Positions 27,600-37,423 of a stretch of DNA of 64,000 nucleotides are shown here, piece after piece. Position 1 is the first letter of the stretch. Each line of letters starts with the position of its first letter. Source of the stretch: Aquamicrobium sp. (GTDB lineage: Bacteria > Pseudomonadota > Alphaproteobacteria > Rhizobiales > Rhizobiaceae); assembly GCA_019739225.1 (NCBI GenBank), contig JAHHDT010000002.1, positions 102,640-166,639 on the forward strand, written 5' to 3'. Below the pieces are notes generated by a model. It saw only the letters and a program-made list of their open reading frames with translations, had not been told where the DNA came from and did not search any database. A program made the position numbers and the translations under genes.

Positions 27600-27682
27600 G
27601 TGCTGCTGGCACAAGGAAGCAGGGCTTTTCGAGCGGTGCGCCGGACGATAGGGTCGCGGCCGCAGAATCGAAAGGTCCAACC

Positions 27683-29062
27683 ATGTCCGCTCTCGCTCCC
27701 GTCCTCGACCGTATTGATGCAGACCTCGAAGCAAGCCTCGAACGACTGTTCTCGCTGCTGCGCATACCCTCCATCTCCACAGACCCGGCCTTCGCGAAGG
27801 ATTGCCGCCGCGCCGCCGAATGGCTGGTCGATGATCTGAAGGGCATCGGCTTCGACGCGAGCGTACGCGACACGCCGGGCCATCCGATGGTCGTTGCTCA
27901 CCATGACGGGCCGGAGGGCTCGCCTCATGTCCTGTTTTATGGCCATTACGACGTCCAGCCGGTCGACCCGCTGGATCTGTGGGATGCGGATCCGTTCGAC
28001 CCGAGGATCAAGGATCTGGAGCCCGGCAGAAAGGTCATCACCGGCCGCGGTTCCTCCGACGACAAGGGGCAGCTCATGCTGTTCGTGGAGGCTTGCCGCG
28101 CCTGGAAACAGGTGCATGGCAGCCTGCCGTGCAAGATCACCTTGCTGTTCGAGGGCGAGGAAGAATCCGGCTCGCCCTCGGTCAAGCCGTTCCTCGACGC
28201 CAATTCGGAAGAGCTGAAGGCTGATTTCGCCATGGTGTGCGATACCGGCATGTGGAACCGCGATACGCCCTGCATCACCGTCGGTCTGCGCGGGCTCGTC
28301 GGCGAGGAGGTGACGATCCACGCCGCCAACCGAGACCTCCACTCCGGCGTCTATGGCGGTGCGGCGGCCAATCCCATCCGCATCCTTTCCAGAATCCTCG
28401 CGGACATGCACGACGAGACGGGGCGCATCACGATCCCCGACTTCTATGAAGGCGTTGAAGAGACGCCGAGCCAGATCAAGGCATCTTGGGACAAGCTCGA
28501 CATAAGCCCTCTTCTCGGCGACATCGGCCTCTCGGTCCCGTCGGGCGAAAAGGGACGGTCGATCCCGGAAATGGTGTGGGCGCGCCCGACCGCGGAATTC
28601 AACGGCATCTCCGGCGGATACGAGGGCGAGGGCTTCAAGACGGTGATCGCCGCTCAGGCGTCGGCGAAAGTGTCCTTCCGCCTTGTCGGCAATCAGGACC
28701 CAGAGGCGATCCGCACGGCATTTCGCAAGTTCGTCGAGGATCGGGTTCCAGCCGACTGCTCGGTGACCTTTCACAAGCATGGCGGTTCGCCGGCGCTGCA
28801 GCTCGCCTATGATTCCCCGATGGTGACAAAGGCCGCTTCGGCGCTGACGGACGAGTGGCCGAACAAGGCCCTCGTGCTTGCCATGGGCGGCTCGATCCCG
28901 ATCGTCGGCGATTTCAAGCGCCGACTCGGCATGGACACCCTCCTCGTGGGCTTCGGCCTCGACGACGACCGCATCCATTCGCCCAATGAGAAATACGACC
29001 TCACCTCGTTCCACAAGGGCCAGAGAAGCTGGGCGCGCATCCTCGCCGCACTGACCGCCTGA
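27683..29062 (+). CDS. M20 family peptidase/dipeptidase
   Basis: Di-zinc metallopeptidase of 459 residues in the carnosinase-like M20 group. Metal and catalytic residues are visible in FYGHYDVQPVDPLDLWDADPF (His, Asp), GRGSSDDKGQLM (bridging Asp), FEGEEESGSPS (catalytic Glu pair) and the late His in DDRIHSPNEKYDL. The lid/dimerisation domain starts near residue 205 with DTGMWNRDTPCITVGLRG. ATG 27683 (MSALAPVLDR) is chosen over an upstream in-frame extension that would run through the terminator. It is followed at 17 bp by nrnC. The peptide substrate is unknown; no signal peptide is visible. Confidence 0.93.
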   Translation: MSALAPVLDRIDADLEASLERLFSLLRIPSISTDPAFAKDCRRAAEWLVDDLKGIGFDASVRDTPGHPMVVAHHDGPEGSPHVLFYGHYDVQPVDPLDLWDADPFDPRIKDLEPGRKVITGRGSSDDKGQLMLFVEACRAWKQVHGSLPCKITLLFEGEEESGSPSVKPFLDANSEELKADFAMVCDTGMWNRDTPCITVGLRGLVGEEVTIHAANRDLHSGVYGGAAANPIRILSRILADMHDETGRITIPDFYEGVEETPSQIKASWDKLDISPLLGDIGLSVPSGEKGRSIPEMVWARPTAEFNGISGGYEGEGFKTVIAAQASAKVSFRLVGNQDPEAIRTAFRKFVEDRVPADCSVTFHKHGGSPALQLAYDSPMVTKAASALTDEWPNKALVLAMGGSIPIVGDFKRRLGMDTLLVGFGLDDDRIHSPNEKYDLTSFHKGQRSWARILAALTA

Positions 29063-29079
29063 ACCCGAAAGGCCGCTCG

Positions 29080-29700
29080 ATGACCACCATCCGATTTCAC
29101 AAGGGCGACCTGCCCGATCTTGCCAATTATGACGTCGATGCGATTGCGATCGACACCGAGACGCTTGGGCTGAACCCGCATCGCGACCGGCTCTGCGTGG
29201 TGCAGCTTTCGCCAGGCGACGGCACCGCCGACGTGATCCAGATCGCGCCCCGCCAGAAGCGTGCGCCGAATCTCGTTTCGCTGCTGCGCAACCGCAAGAT
29301 CACAAAGCTCTTCCACTTCGGGCGCTTCGATCTTGCGGTGCTTTACCACGCATTCGGCGTGATGCCGGAACCGGTCTTCTGCTCCAAGATCGCCTCGCGG
29401 CTGACCCGGACCTATACCGATCGCCATGGTCTCAAGGACATCTGCAACGAGTTGCTGGGTGTCAGCCTGTCCAAGGTGCAGCAATCGTCCGACTGGGCAG
29501 CCGAGACGCTGACGCCGGAGCAACTCGAATATGCCGCTTCCGACGTTCTTTACCTGCACCAGCTTCGCGAAAAGCTGCTGTTCAGGCTGGAGCGCGACGG
29601 ACGGACGAAAGAGGCCGAAGCCTGCTTCCGATTCCTACCCACCCGCGCAAGGCTCGATCTGATGGGCTGGGACGAGCAGGACATCTTCGCCCACTCGTGA
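29080..29700 (+). CDS. nrnC: NrnC-type 3'-5' exoribonuclease (ribonuclease D domain)
   Basis: DEDDy exonuclease of 206 residues. The acidic residues are in IAIDTETLGL (Asp, Glu), LFHFGRFDLAVL (Asp) and YAASDVLYLHQL (Tyr, Asp). It has no HRDC domain and about half the length of RNase D. It matches alphaproteobacterial NrnC, which degrades dinucleotides and very short RNAs in place of Orn. The mid-region TRTYTDRHGLKDICNELLGVSLSKVQQSSDW is characteristic. It follows the M20 gene closely, so the two are probably co-transcribed, although a functional link is not obvious. It converges with the acyltransferase gene. Confidence 0.85.
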   Translation: MTTIRFHKGDLPDLANYDVDAIAIDTETLGLNPHRDRLCVVQLSPGDGTADVIQIAPRQKRAPNLVSLLRNRKITKLFHFGRFDLAVLYHAFGVMPEPVFCSKIASRLTRTYTDRHGLKDICNELLGVSLSKVQQSSDWAAETLTPEQLEYAASDVLYLHQLREKLLFRLERDGRTKEAEACFRFLPTRARLDLMGWDEQDIFAHS

Positions 29701-29715
29701 GGGGTTTTGCCCTGC

Positions 29716-30810
29716 CTATTCGGCCGGCAGCGCGGCACGTTGCGGCTTTGCGGGGCGATCGATGATCGCCCAGTCAGGCCGCTCGAACAGGAACTTGCCC
29801 CAGCCGGTCCACTGGATCAGCCCGTAGAGCATGACCGGGCCGATCACGCCTGCGATGGTCACGAGCAGCGAGATCGTGCCGATATCGGTGATGATGCCGG
29901 TGCGGATGAGGATCACGCGCGATACGGCCATGGGCAGGAAGAAGGCGAGGTAGATCACGATCGAGTGCGCGCCGAGCCACGACAGCCATTGCATCCATGA
30001 AACCTGTGCGACGAGGGCCGAGACGGTCACGATCGCCATCGCGCCGGCGACGCCAAGCGCCAGCGAAATGAACGGCAGCACTGCCAGTCCAGCGGCACCG
30101 GCGGCATCGCCTCCCGGCTGGTGGAAGATGGCGAAGGAGGCCGGCGCGGGTGTGAAGACGAAGATGCCGTTGATGAGCGCCCACAGCGCAAGCAGGCCGA
30201 GCGCCTTGGCGCGGTTCGCAGCAACCCACTCCGCAAGGTCGAAAATCCGCGTTGCGAAGGCATAGCCGGCGAAGAAGTAGACATAACGCGAGCAGAACTC
30301 GTCGAAGAGCACCCAGCCGGTGTGGATCGGCAGCATCTCGAGCACGGCGGCGAACCCCAGCACCAGCCAGACCGGCAGCGTCTTCACCAGCCGCGTGAAG
30401 ATGAAGAAGATCGGCAGCATATAGACGAACCACAGCGTGCCGAAGGGCTGTATGAACGACCAGAGATAGGCTGTCAGCGGCGCGGCGGGCCCGCCTTCGG
30501 CCACCATGCCGGGCGCCTTGAAGACGAACTGGATCGTCAGCCACAACACGTAGAAATACAGGAAGTGCACGACCTTCCGGTCGATGTAGCGCAGCCAGGG
30601 CCTGTCGATGACGAGCCCGAGGAAGAGGCCGGAAATCAGGAAGAAGTCGGGCATTCGGAAGGGGCGCGCAAACGCCACGACATAGTGCATGAACCCTTCG
30701 CCGCCCATGGTGCTGCCGACGCCGAGCGTCGAATGCATCATCACTACGAAGATGATGCAGATGCCCTTGGCGATGTCGACCCAGCCGATGCGCGTCGCGG
30801 TTTCAGCCAT
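29716..30810 (-). CDS. Acyltransferase 3 family membrane protein
   Basis: Integral membrane O-acyltransferase-like protein of 364 residues with about ten hydrophobic segments. The N-terminus RIGWVDIAKGICIIFVVMMHS carries the family's conserved catalytic His. The later FFLISGLFLGLVIDRPWLRY and TLWFVYMLPIFFIF blocks also fit the family. Such enzymes acylate cell-surface polysaccharides, periplasmic glucans or lipids. ATG 30810 follows the SD GGGAGCACG; an upstream in-frame start lacks an SD. It stands alone between the nrnC gene and the divergent opp operon, so its substrate is not indicated. Confidence 0.85.
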   Translation of the reverse strand: MAETATRIGWVDIAKGICIIFVVMMHSTLGVGSTMGGEGFMHYVVAFARPFRMPDFFLISGLFLGLVIDRPWLRYIDRKVVHFLYFYVLWLTIQFVFKAPGMVAEGGPAAPLTAYLWSFIQPFGTLWFVYMLPIFFIFTRLVKTLPVWLVLGFAAVLEMLPIHTGWVLFDEFCSRYVYFFAGYAFATRIFDLAEWVAANRAKALGLLALWALINGIFVFTPAPASFAIFHQPGGDAAGAAGLAVLPFISLALGVAGAMAIVTVSALVAQVSWMQWLSWLGAHSIVIYLAFFLPMAVSRVILIRTGIITDIGTISLLVTIAGVIGPVMLYGLIQWTGWGKFLFERPDWAIIDRPAKPQRAALPAE

Positions 30811-31136
30811 TTCGTGCTCCCTGCGCTTGCGGAATGCGCTTTTGATTGGGCGCAAACGTAGCACGCCGAGGCCAGCGAACCATTAACCCGCCACCGGAAC
30901 GGCGGGCATCTTGCTGGCTTGGTGAAGACTTTCTTGCATGCACCGGCAAGCAAGATTCCGTCAATTTCACCTTTTTGATGTGGGTCTTCGTGCGAAAATT
31001 ATGCCTTCAGGCTAATCGCATTGCGGAAAGGACGCCTGGTCGGCCTCGGGTCCGATTCATGCTTGCTCTCGGATTAGGCTTGTCCATAATCTGCCTCACC
31101 CGGCGGCGGGGACCGGTTCCAGAGGAGGAAGTACCG
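30811..31136. promoter_or_regulatory. Divergent gap upstream of the oligopeptide operon
   Basis: A 326-bp gap. A small hairpin (CCCGCC 30887-30892 with GGCGGG 30901-30906) is near the acyltransferase end. Two sigma-70-like candidates read toward oppA: TTGATG (30975) with ATTATG (30998), and TTGCTC (31063) with ATAATC (31086), each with a 17-bp spacer. The second is better placed, 46 bp before the ATG. No gene is convincing here. Confidence 0.45.
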
Positions 31137-32732
31137 ATGCTACGTCAATTGATGAATGCGGCCATGCTTTCGGCTGCGATGGTTGTGCCCGGCGGCCTCG
31201 TCGCAACCCAGGCTTTCGCCGAGGTGGTCTACAACCGCGGCAACGACACCGATCCGACGACCCTTGATCACCACAAGACGACGACAGTCGCGGAAGGCCA
31301 TCTGATGCGCGACCTCTACGAAGGTCTCGTGGTTCAGAACAACAAGGCCGAAGTGGTTCCGGGCGTCGCGGAGAGCTGGGAAATCTCCGATGACGGCCTC
31401 GTCTACACCTTCAAGCTGCGGCAGGATGCGAAGTGGTCGAACGGAGACCCGGTGAAGGCAAGCGACTTCGTCTTCACCTATCAGCGCATCCAGAACCCGG
31501 AAACGGCGGCGCCCTACGCCAACATGCAGTATCCGATCCTCAACGCCGAGGCGATCAACAAGGGCGAGAAGGAGCTTGCGGAACTCGGCGCCAAGGCGCT
31601 GGACGACAACACGCTCGAGATCACGCTGAACGCGCCGACCCCCTATTTTCTCGAGCTGCTGACCCATCAGACCGGCCTGCCGCTTCATCAGGCTTCCGTC
31701 GAAGAGCACGGCACCGAGTTCACCCGCCCCGGCAACATGGTGACCAACGGCGCCTACATGCTGGAGAACTTCACACCCAACGACAAGATCACGATGCGCA
31801 AGAACCCGCATTTCCACGATGCGGATAACGTCAAGATCGACGTCGTCAACTTCATCCCGTTCGAGGATCGCGCCACCTGCCTGCGTCGCTTCGAGGCGGG
31901 CGAAGTCCACTCCTGCTCGGATCTCGACAACCAGCAGATGGACTACATGAAGGCGAACCTCGGCGAGCAGCTTCGCGTCGCGCCCTATCTGGGCGTCTAC
32001 TATCTGCCGGTGAAGGTGAAGAAGGAAAAGCTTTCTGATCCGCGCGTACGCCAGGCGATCTCGATGGCCATCGACCGCGAGTTCCTGGCTGAGGAAATCT
32101 GGCGTGAGACGATGATCCCGGCCTGGTCGTTCGTGCCGCCGGGCATCGGCAACTACGGCGAAAACGCCACGCTGCCCTATGCCGAGGACGACATCCTCGA
32201 TCGCGAGGACGCCGCCAAGGCGCTGCTGGAGGAAGCCGGCGTGGCAGAGGGTTCGCTCAGCATCGAGCTGCGCCACAACACCGGCGAGAACCACAAGAAC
32301 ACCATGACGGCGCTGAGCGACATGCTGAAGAATATCGGCATCAACTCGACGATCGTCGAGATGGAGGGCACCGGCTATTTCGACTACATGAAGCAGGACG
32401 GCGACTTCGACATGACGCGCGCCGGCTGGATCGGCGACTATTCCGATCCGCAGAACTTCCTGTTCCTGTTCGAGAGCGAAAATCTCGGCTTCAACTATCC
32501 CCGCTGGGAGAATGCCGACTACGACGCCCTGATGGACAAGGCCGCAGGGACGATCGACATCGACGCACGCGCGGAAATCCTCAAGGAGGCCGAGGCCCTG
32601 CTTCTGGAAGAACTGCCGATCATCCCGATCATGTACTATTCGTCCGGCTCGCTCGTCTCCGATAAGCTGAACGGCTGGGAAGACAACGTGATGAACGTCC
32701 ACGGCACCCGCTGGATGTCGATCGAGCAGTAG
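31137..32732 (+). CDS. oppA: Oligopeptide ABC transporter substrate-binding protein (OppA-like)
   Basis: Periplasmic peptide binder of 531 residues, SBP_bac_5 family. The signal peptide starts MLRQLMNAAMLSAAMVVPGG and is cleaved near TQAFAE. The mature protein opens VVYNRGNDTDPTTLDHHKT, followed by ESWEISDDGLVYTFKLRQDAKWSNGDPV and RVRQAISMAIDREFLAEEIW, all family hallmarks. ATG 31137 has an excellent SD (GAGGAGGAAGTACCG). A strong stem-loop follows the gene. The match is to OppA/MppA-type proteins that take short peptides, possibly murein peptides; this cannot be decided here. Confidence 0.92.
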   Translation: MLRQLMNAAMLSAAMVVPGGLVATQAFAEVVYNRGNDTDPTTLDHHKTTTVAEGHLMRDLYEGLVVQNNKAEVVPGVAESWEISDDGLVYTFKLRQDAKWSNGDPVKASDFVFTYQRIQNPETAAPYANMQYPILNAEAINKGEKELAELGAKALDDNTLEITLNAPTPYFLELLTHQTGLPLHQASVEEHGTEFTRPGNMVTNGAYMLENFTPNDKITMRKNPHFHDADNVKIDVVNFIPFEDRATCLRRFEAGEVHSCSDLDNQQMDYMKANLGEQLRVAPYLGVYYLPVKVKKEKLSDPRVRQAISMAIDREFLAEEIWRETMIPAWSFVPPGIGNYGENATLPYAEDDILDREDAAKALLEEAGVAEGSLSIELRHNTGENHKNTMTALSDMLKNIGINSTIVEMEGTGYFDYMKQDGDFDMTRAGWIGDYSDPQNFLFLFESENLGFNYPRWENADYDALMDKAAGTIDIDARAEILKEAEALLLEELPIIPIMYYSSGSLVSDKLNGWEDNVMNVHGTRWMSIEQ

Positions 32733-32747
32733 TCCCACAGACGACTT

Positions 32748-32774
32748 GCCCATGCGCGGCCGCCGCCGCGCATG
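32748..32774 (+). other. Intercistronic stem-loop after oppA
   Basis: An 11-bp perfect stem, GCCCATGCGCG (32748-32758) with CGCGCATGGGC (32764-32774), around a five-base loop and without a T-tract. It likely protects the oppA message or reduces read-through into the membrane subunits. Confidence 0.7.
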
Positions 32775-32797
32775 GGCGACCTTGACCGGAGCAGGCC

Positions 32798-33715
32798 ATG
32801 TTTGCCTACGTGCTCAGGCGTTTTGCCGGAGCGGTGCCGACGCTGTTCATCATCGTCACCATCGCCTTCTTCATGATCCGGCTCGCGCCGGGCGGCCCGT
32901 TCGATCTCGAACGCCCGCTCGATCCGCTGATCATGAAGAACCTCGAACGCGCCTACAATTTCGACAAGCCGCTTTGGCAGCAATACCTGATCTATCTCGG
33001 CAATCTGGCGCAGGGCGATCTTGGCCCTTCGTTCACGCGTCGTGACTTCTCGGTCGTAGACCTGTTCAGGACCGGCCTGCCGGTGTCGATCCAGCTCGGT
33101 GGTATCGCGCTGTCGATCGCGCTTGTCGTCGGCGTGTTCCTTGGTGCGCTGGCGGCACTGCGCCAGAACACCTGGGTCGACTACATGGTGGTCGGCACGG
33201 CGACCTTCGGCATCACCATCCCGACCTTCGTGATCGCGCCGGTTTTCTCGCTCTTTTTCGGCGTCATGATGGGCTGGCTCCCGGCGGGGGGCTGGGGCAC
33301 CTGGCAGCATATGGTTTTGCCCATCGCCACGCTGGCCCTGCCCCAGATCGCGATCATCGCCCGGCTGACGCGCGGCGCCACGATCGAGGCATTGCGCTCC
33401 AACCATGTGCGCACCGCGCGCGCCTACGGCCTGCCGTCCTACGTCGTGGTCGGTGTTCATGCGCTGCGTGCCGCGATCCTGCCGGTGGTGTCCTATCTCG
33501 GACCGACGGCCGCGGCGTTGCTGACCGGTTCGGTGGTCGTGGAAACCATCTTCGGCATCCCCGGCATCGGCCGCTATTTCGTGCAGGGCGCGCTCGGGCG
33601 CGACTATACGCTGGTGATGGGCACGGTGGTGGTGATCGCCTGCTTCGTCATCGTCTTCAACCTCGTCGTCGACGTGCTTTATGCGTGGCTCGACCCGCGC
33701 GTACGCTACGATTGA
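32798..33715 (+). CDS. oppB: Oligopeptide ABC transporter permease (OppB-like)
   Basis: Membrane subunit of 305 residues, about six helices. The N-terminal MFAYVLRRFAGAVPTLFIIVTIAFFMIRLAPGGPF is the classic OppB/DppB start. The EAA coupling loop reads VRTARAYGLPSYVVVGVHALRAAILPVVSYLGPT, and ETIFGIPGIGRYFVQGALGRDY follows near the C-terminus. It forms the channel with OppC, which begins 11 bp downstream. Confidence 0.93.
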   Translation: MFAYVLRRFAGAVPTLFIIVTIAFFMIRLAPGGPFDLERPLDPLIMKNLERAYNFDKPLWQQYLIYLGNLAQGDLGPSFTRRDFSVVDLFRTGLPVSIQLGGIALSIALVVGVFLGALAALRQNTWVDYMVVGTATFGITIPTFVIAPVFSLFFGVMMGWLPAGGWGTWQHMVLPIATLALPQIAIIARLTRGATIEALRSNHVRTARAYGLPSYVVVGVHALRAAILPVVSYLGPTAAALLTGSVVVETIFGIPGIGRYFVQGALGRDYTLVMGTVVVIACFVIVFNLVVDVLYAWLDPRVRYD

Positions 33716-33725
33716 GGAGGCGTCA

Positions 33726-34880
33726 ATGAGCAACACCACGCTTGAACAAGCCGCTGCTCCTCAGGAGCCCCTGGTCGCCGGACGATCCCTTGGTCAGGAT
33801 GCCTGGCTGCGCCTGAGGCGCAACCGGGCGGCAGTCGCCAGTGCGATCGTGCTGCTGTTGCTGGCGCTTGCCGGCATCGTCGGTCCCTGGATCCATGCGC
33901 ATCCTTACGACCGCATCTATCCGCAATATGTGCGTGCGCCGGCGAGCCTGGAGGCCTATCCGAAGGAGGACGCCATCGTGCCGGCCTTCGAAAGCGCGCT
34001 AGGACGGGCGCGGGTGGACATCGGCGAGATCGAGCTTTCCGGCTCCACCGTTCGCGCCCCGGTCTCCGACGACGAAGCGCTCGATCCGCGCATCGTGCGC
34101 TACATCGACCGTTCCGATCTTTTCTCCAATGCGAGGCTGGAGGACGGGGACGGAAACGAGATGACGGAGGGCTCAACGAGCGCCTTCATGGTGGCCGACG
34201 TACAACGGCTGCGCTTCGTCTTCGGCACGGATGCCAACGGTCGCGACCTGCTTTCACGCATACTCATCGGCATCCGCATCTCGCTGGCGATCGGCGTGCT
34301 GGCATCGATGATGGCACTGCTGCTCGGCGTCACCTACGGCGCCATTGCGGGCTATCTCGGCGGTCGCGTCGACAATCTGATGATGCGCGTGGTCGACGTC
34401 CTCTATTCGCTGCCCTTCATCTTCTTCGTCATCCTGCTGGTGGTGTTCTTCGGGCGAAACTTCGTGCTGATCTTTATCGCGATCGGCTGCACCGAATGGC
34501 TCGACATGGCGCGCATCGTGCGCGGCCAGACCCTCACCATCAAACGCCAGGAATATGTGCAGGCGGCAGAAGCACTTGGCGTGAGCGATGCCGGCATCGT
34601 GCGCCGCCACATCATTCCGAACGCGCTCGGCCCGGTGGTCGTCTTCGTCACCCTGCTGGTGCCCAAGGCGATCCTGCTTGAAAGTCTGTTGTCCTTCCTC
34701 GGCCTCGGCGTCCAGGAGCCGCTGACCAGTCTCGGCCTGCTGATCGCCGAAGGTGCGGCCAACATGCGCGGCGCAGCGTGGTTGTTGATCTATCCGGCGG
34801 TGACGCTGACGGCGATCCTGTTCGCGCTCAATTTTCTGGGCGATGGATTGCGCGACGCCCTCGACCCGAAGGATCGCTGA
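33726..34880 (+). CDS. oppC: Oligopeptide ABC transporter permease (OppC-like, long loop)
   Basis: Second membrane subunit, 384 residues against about 300 for typical OppC. The excess lies between helix 1 (AIVLLLLALAGIVGPWI) and helix 2: a periplasmic loop of about 120 residues, rich in acidic residues, running from HPYDRIYPQYVRAP to RFVFGTDANGRD. The family motif GTDxxGRDLLSR and the coupling loop YVQAAEALGVSDAGIVRRHIIPNALGP are intact, as is ILLESLLSFLGLGVQEP. ATG 33726 follows the SD GAGGAGGCGTCA. The enlarged loop may contact the binding protein. Confidence 0.92.
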   Translation: MSNTTLEQAAAPQEPLVAGRSLGQDAWLRLRRNRAAVASAIVLLLLALAGIVGPWIHAHPYDRIYPQYVRAPASLEAYPKEDAIVPAFESALGRARVDIGEIELSGSTVRAPVSDDEALDPRIVRYIDRSDLFSNARLEDGDGNEMTEGSTSAFMVADVQRLRFVFGTDANGRDLLSRILIGIRISLAIGVLASMMALLLGVTYGAIAGYLGGRVDNLMMRVVDVLYSLPFIFFVILLVVFFGRNFVLIFIAIGCTEWLDMARIVRGQTLTIKRQEYVQAAEALGVSDAGIVRRHIIPNALGPVVVFVTLLVPKAILLESLLSFLGLGVQEPLTSLGLLIAEGAANMRGAAWLLIYPAVTLTAILFALNFLGDGLRDALDPKDR

Positions 34881-34881
34881 C

Positions 34882-36510
<1,629 letters not shown>

Positions 36511-36610
36511 GGGTTGCGCGACTGATTGGAATATTTTTCGCCGATTATCGCAAATTTCCCGCTACGCGCGGCAAGGAAGCGGTGAATAGGGGAAAATTTT
36601 CAGTCGACAA

Positions 36611-36631
36611 AGTCTACTGATTTTATAGACT
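36611..36631. promoter_or_regulatory. Inverted repeat upstream of the 51-residue gene
   Basis: AGTCTA (36611-36616) and TAGACT (36626-36631) form a perfect inverted repeat with a nine-base A+T-rich spacer, CTGATTTTA. It is 21 bp upstream of the small gene's ATG, in the most A+T-rich stretch nearby. Its size and symmetry fit a dimeric regulator; the Rrf2 protein encoded just downstream is the obvious candidate, but this is inferred. Confidence 0.55.
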
Positions 36632-36652
36632 AATGGCATGGATGGAGGAACC

Positions 36653-36808
36653 ATGTCTTACGGGAACATCAATCGATCCAGCCGGCAGGCACAGCAAGGC
36701 ACGGCGGAACGGGCCATCGTTCGCCCACGCGGCAGCGCATTCACCTACCTCATCTTCACGGTTTCGGTGATTTTCACTGCAGCCTTCGTTCTCGGCCTCG
36801 TGGCCTAG
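36653..36808 (+). CDS. Small single-pass membrane protein (51 aa)
   Basis: A short gene with a strong SD (ATGGAGGAACC) six bases before the ATG. The 51-residue product has a polar, basic N-terminus (MSYGNINRSSRQAQQGTAER), then IVRPRGS and one C-terminal hydrophobic helix (AFTYLIFTVSVIFTAAFVLG). It would insert with its N-terminus in the cytoplasm by the positive-inside rule. It is preceded by an inverted repeat and converges with the Rrf2 regulator 8 bp away. I do not recognise the family. Possible roles are a small regulator of the adjacent sulfate or peptide importer. Confidence 0.7.
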   Translation: MSYGNINRSSRQAQQGTAERAIVRPRGSAFTYLIFTVSVIFTAAFVLGLVA

Positions 36809-36816
36809 ATAGCGCC

Positions 36817-37266
36817 TCAGGCGCGTGCCTCGCGAAGACCGGCAACCTCGTCATTGTCGGCATCGCGCATCTGGGCAAGGCTCTGGCCGTCGAGCACTTC
36901 GGCAATGGCGCGACGAACATTTAGCATCATATGCCGGACCTCGCAGGTCGCTTCGTCGCAGTCCTCGCAGCGCTGGTAGCGCGTCTGGCTGGCGCAGGAG
37001 ATCGGCGCGAGCGGCCCGTCCAGCACCCGCACGACATGGCCGATCCTGATGTCGCCGGCAGGCTTTGCCAGCCGATAGCCGCCGTCCTTACCTTTCCGGC
37101 TCTCGACGAAGCCGGCATTCCGCAGCTCTCCCAGTATCGCGTCGAGGAATTTCTTCGGAATGTTCCGGGCAACGGCGATATCGTTGACGAAGGCGAGTTG
37201 GCCGGGCGGCAGGTGAGCCAGATAAACGAGAGCCTTCAGGCCGTATTTGCCCTTCTTGGTGAGCAT
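36817..37266 (-). CDS. Rrf2-family transcriptional regulator
   Basis: DNA-binding protein of 149 residues. The winged helix begins MLTKKGKYGLKALVYLA and continues DIAVARNIPKKFLDAILGELRNAGFVESRKGKDGGYRLAKP, the standard Rrf2 pattern. Four Cys at 91, 100, 103 and 108 (SCASQTRYQRCEDCDEATCEV) could bind an iron-sulfur cluster or sense sulfur status, but their spacing differs from IscR. It sits directly upstream of cysA at the end of the sulfate importer, pointing to control of sulfur acquisition, comparable in role to CymR-type Rrf2 proteins. That role is inferred. Confidence 0.88.
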   Translation of the reverse strand: MLTKKGKYGLKALVYLAHLPPGQLAFVNDIAVARNIPKKFLDAILGELRNAGFVESRKGKDGGYRLAKPAGDIRIGHVVRVLDGPLAPISCASQTRYQRCEDCDEATCEVRHMMLNVRRAIAEVLDGQSLAQMRDADNDEVAGLREARA

Positions 37267-37423
37267 GTCCGCATCATTCTCCGACCACCGCGCCTACGCA
37301 AGAGCGATGCAACGGCCAGGCAATCCAGCTTTACCTTGTCGCGGCGAGGCACCCATTCCTCATAGGATCGCGCGGCGGCACATACAAGCCGCAAGGCTCC
37401 GACATCGGCAGTGCCGGCGATGA

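Larger units (their letters stand above)
27293..27682. other. polA / M20 peptidase intergenic region
   Basis: A 390-bp divergent gap. The first 130 bp should hold the polA promoter (minus strand), which I could not pin down. The remainder holds a plus-strand series of hairpins ending in a strong terminator (27457-27599), annotated separately. The last 80 bp carry the leader of the M20 gene with the SD-like AAAGG. Confidence 0.6.

Noticed and set aside
27512..27682. N-terminal extension of the M20 peptidase
   Set aside because: The in-frame extension runs through the terminator hairpin and is Arg/Pro/Ser-rich with no family similarity; ATG 27683 gives the normal N-terminus.
27368..29014. Minus-strand open frame of 548 codons opposite the M20 peptidase and the sRNA region
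   Set aside because: Antisense of a clear M20 metallopeptidase; no recognisable domain and no ribosome-binding site.
29080..29700. Full ribonuclease D (rnd)
   Set aside because: Only 206 residues and no HRDC domain; better explained as NrnC.
31140..32753. Minus-strand open frame of 537 codons opposite oppA
   Set aside because: Antisense shadow; oppA has a signal peptide, SD and family motifs, whereas the opposite frame has none.
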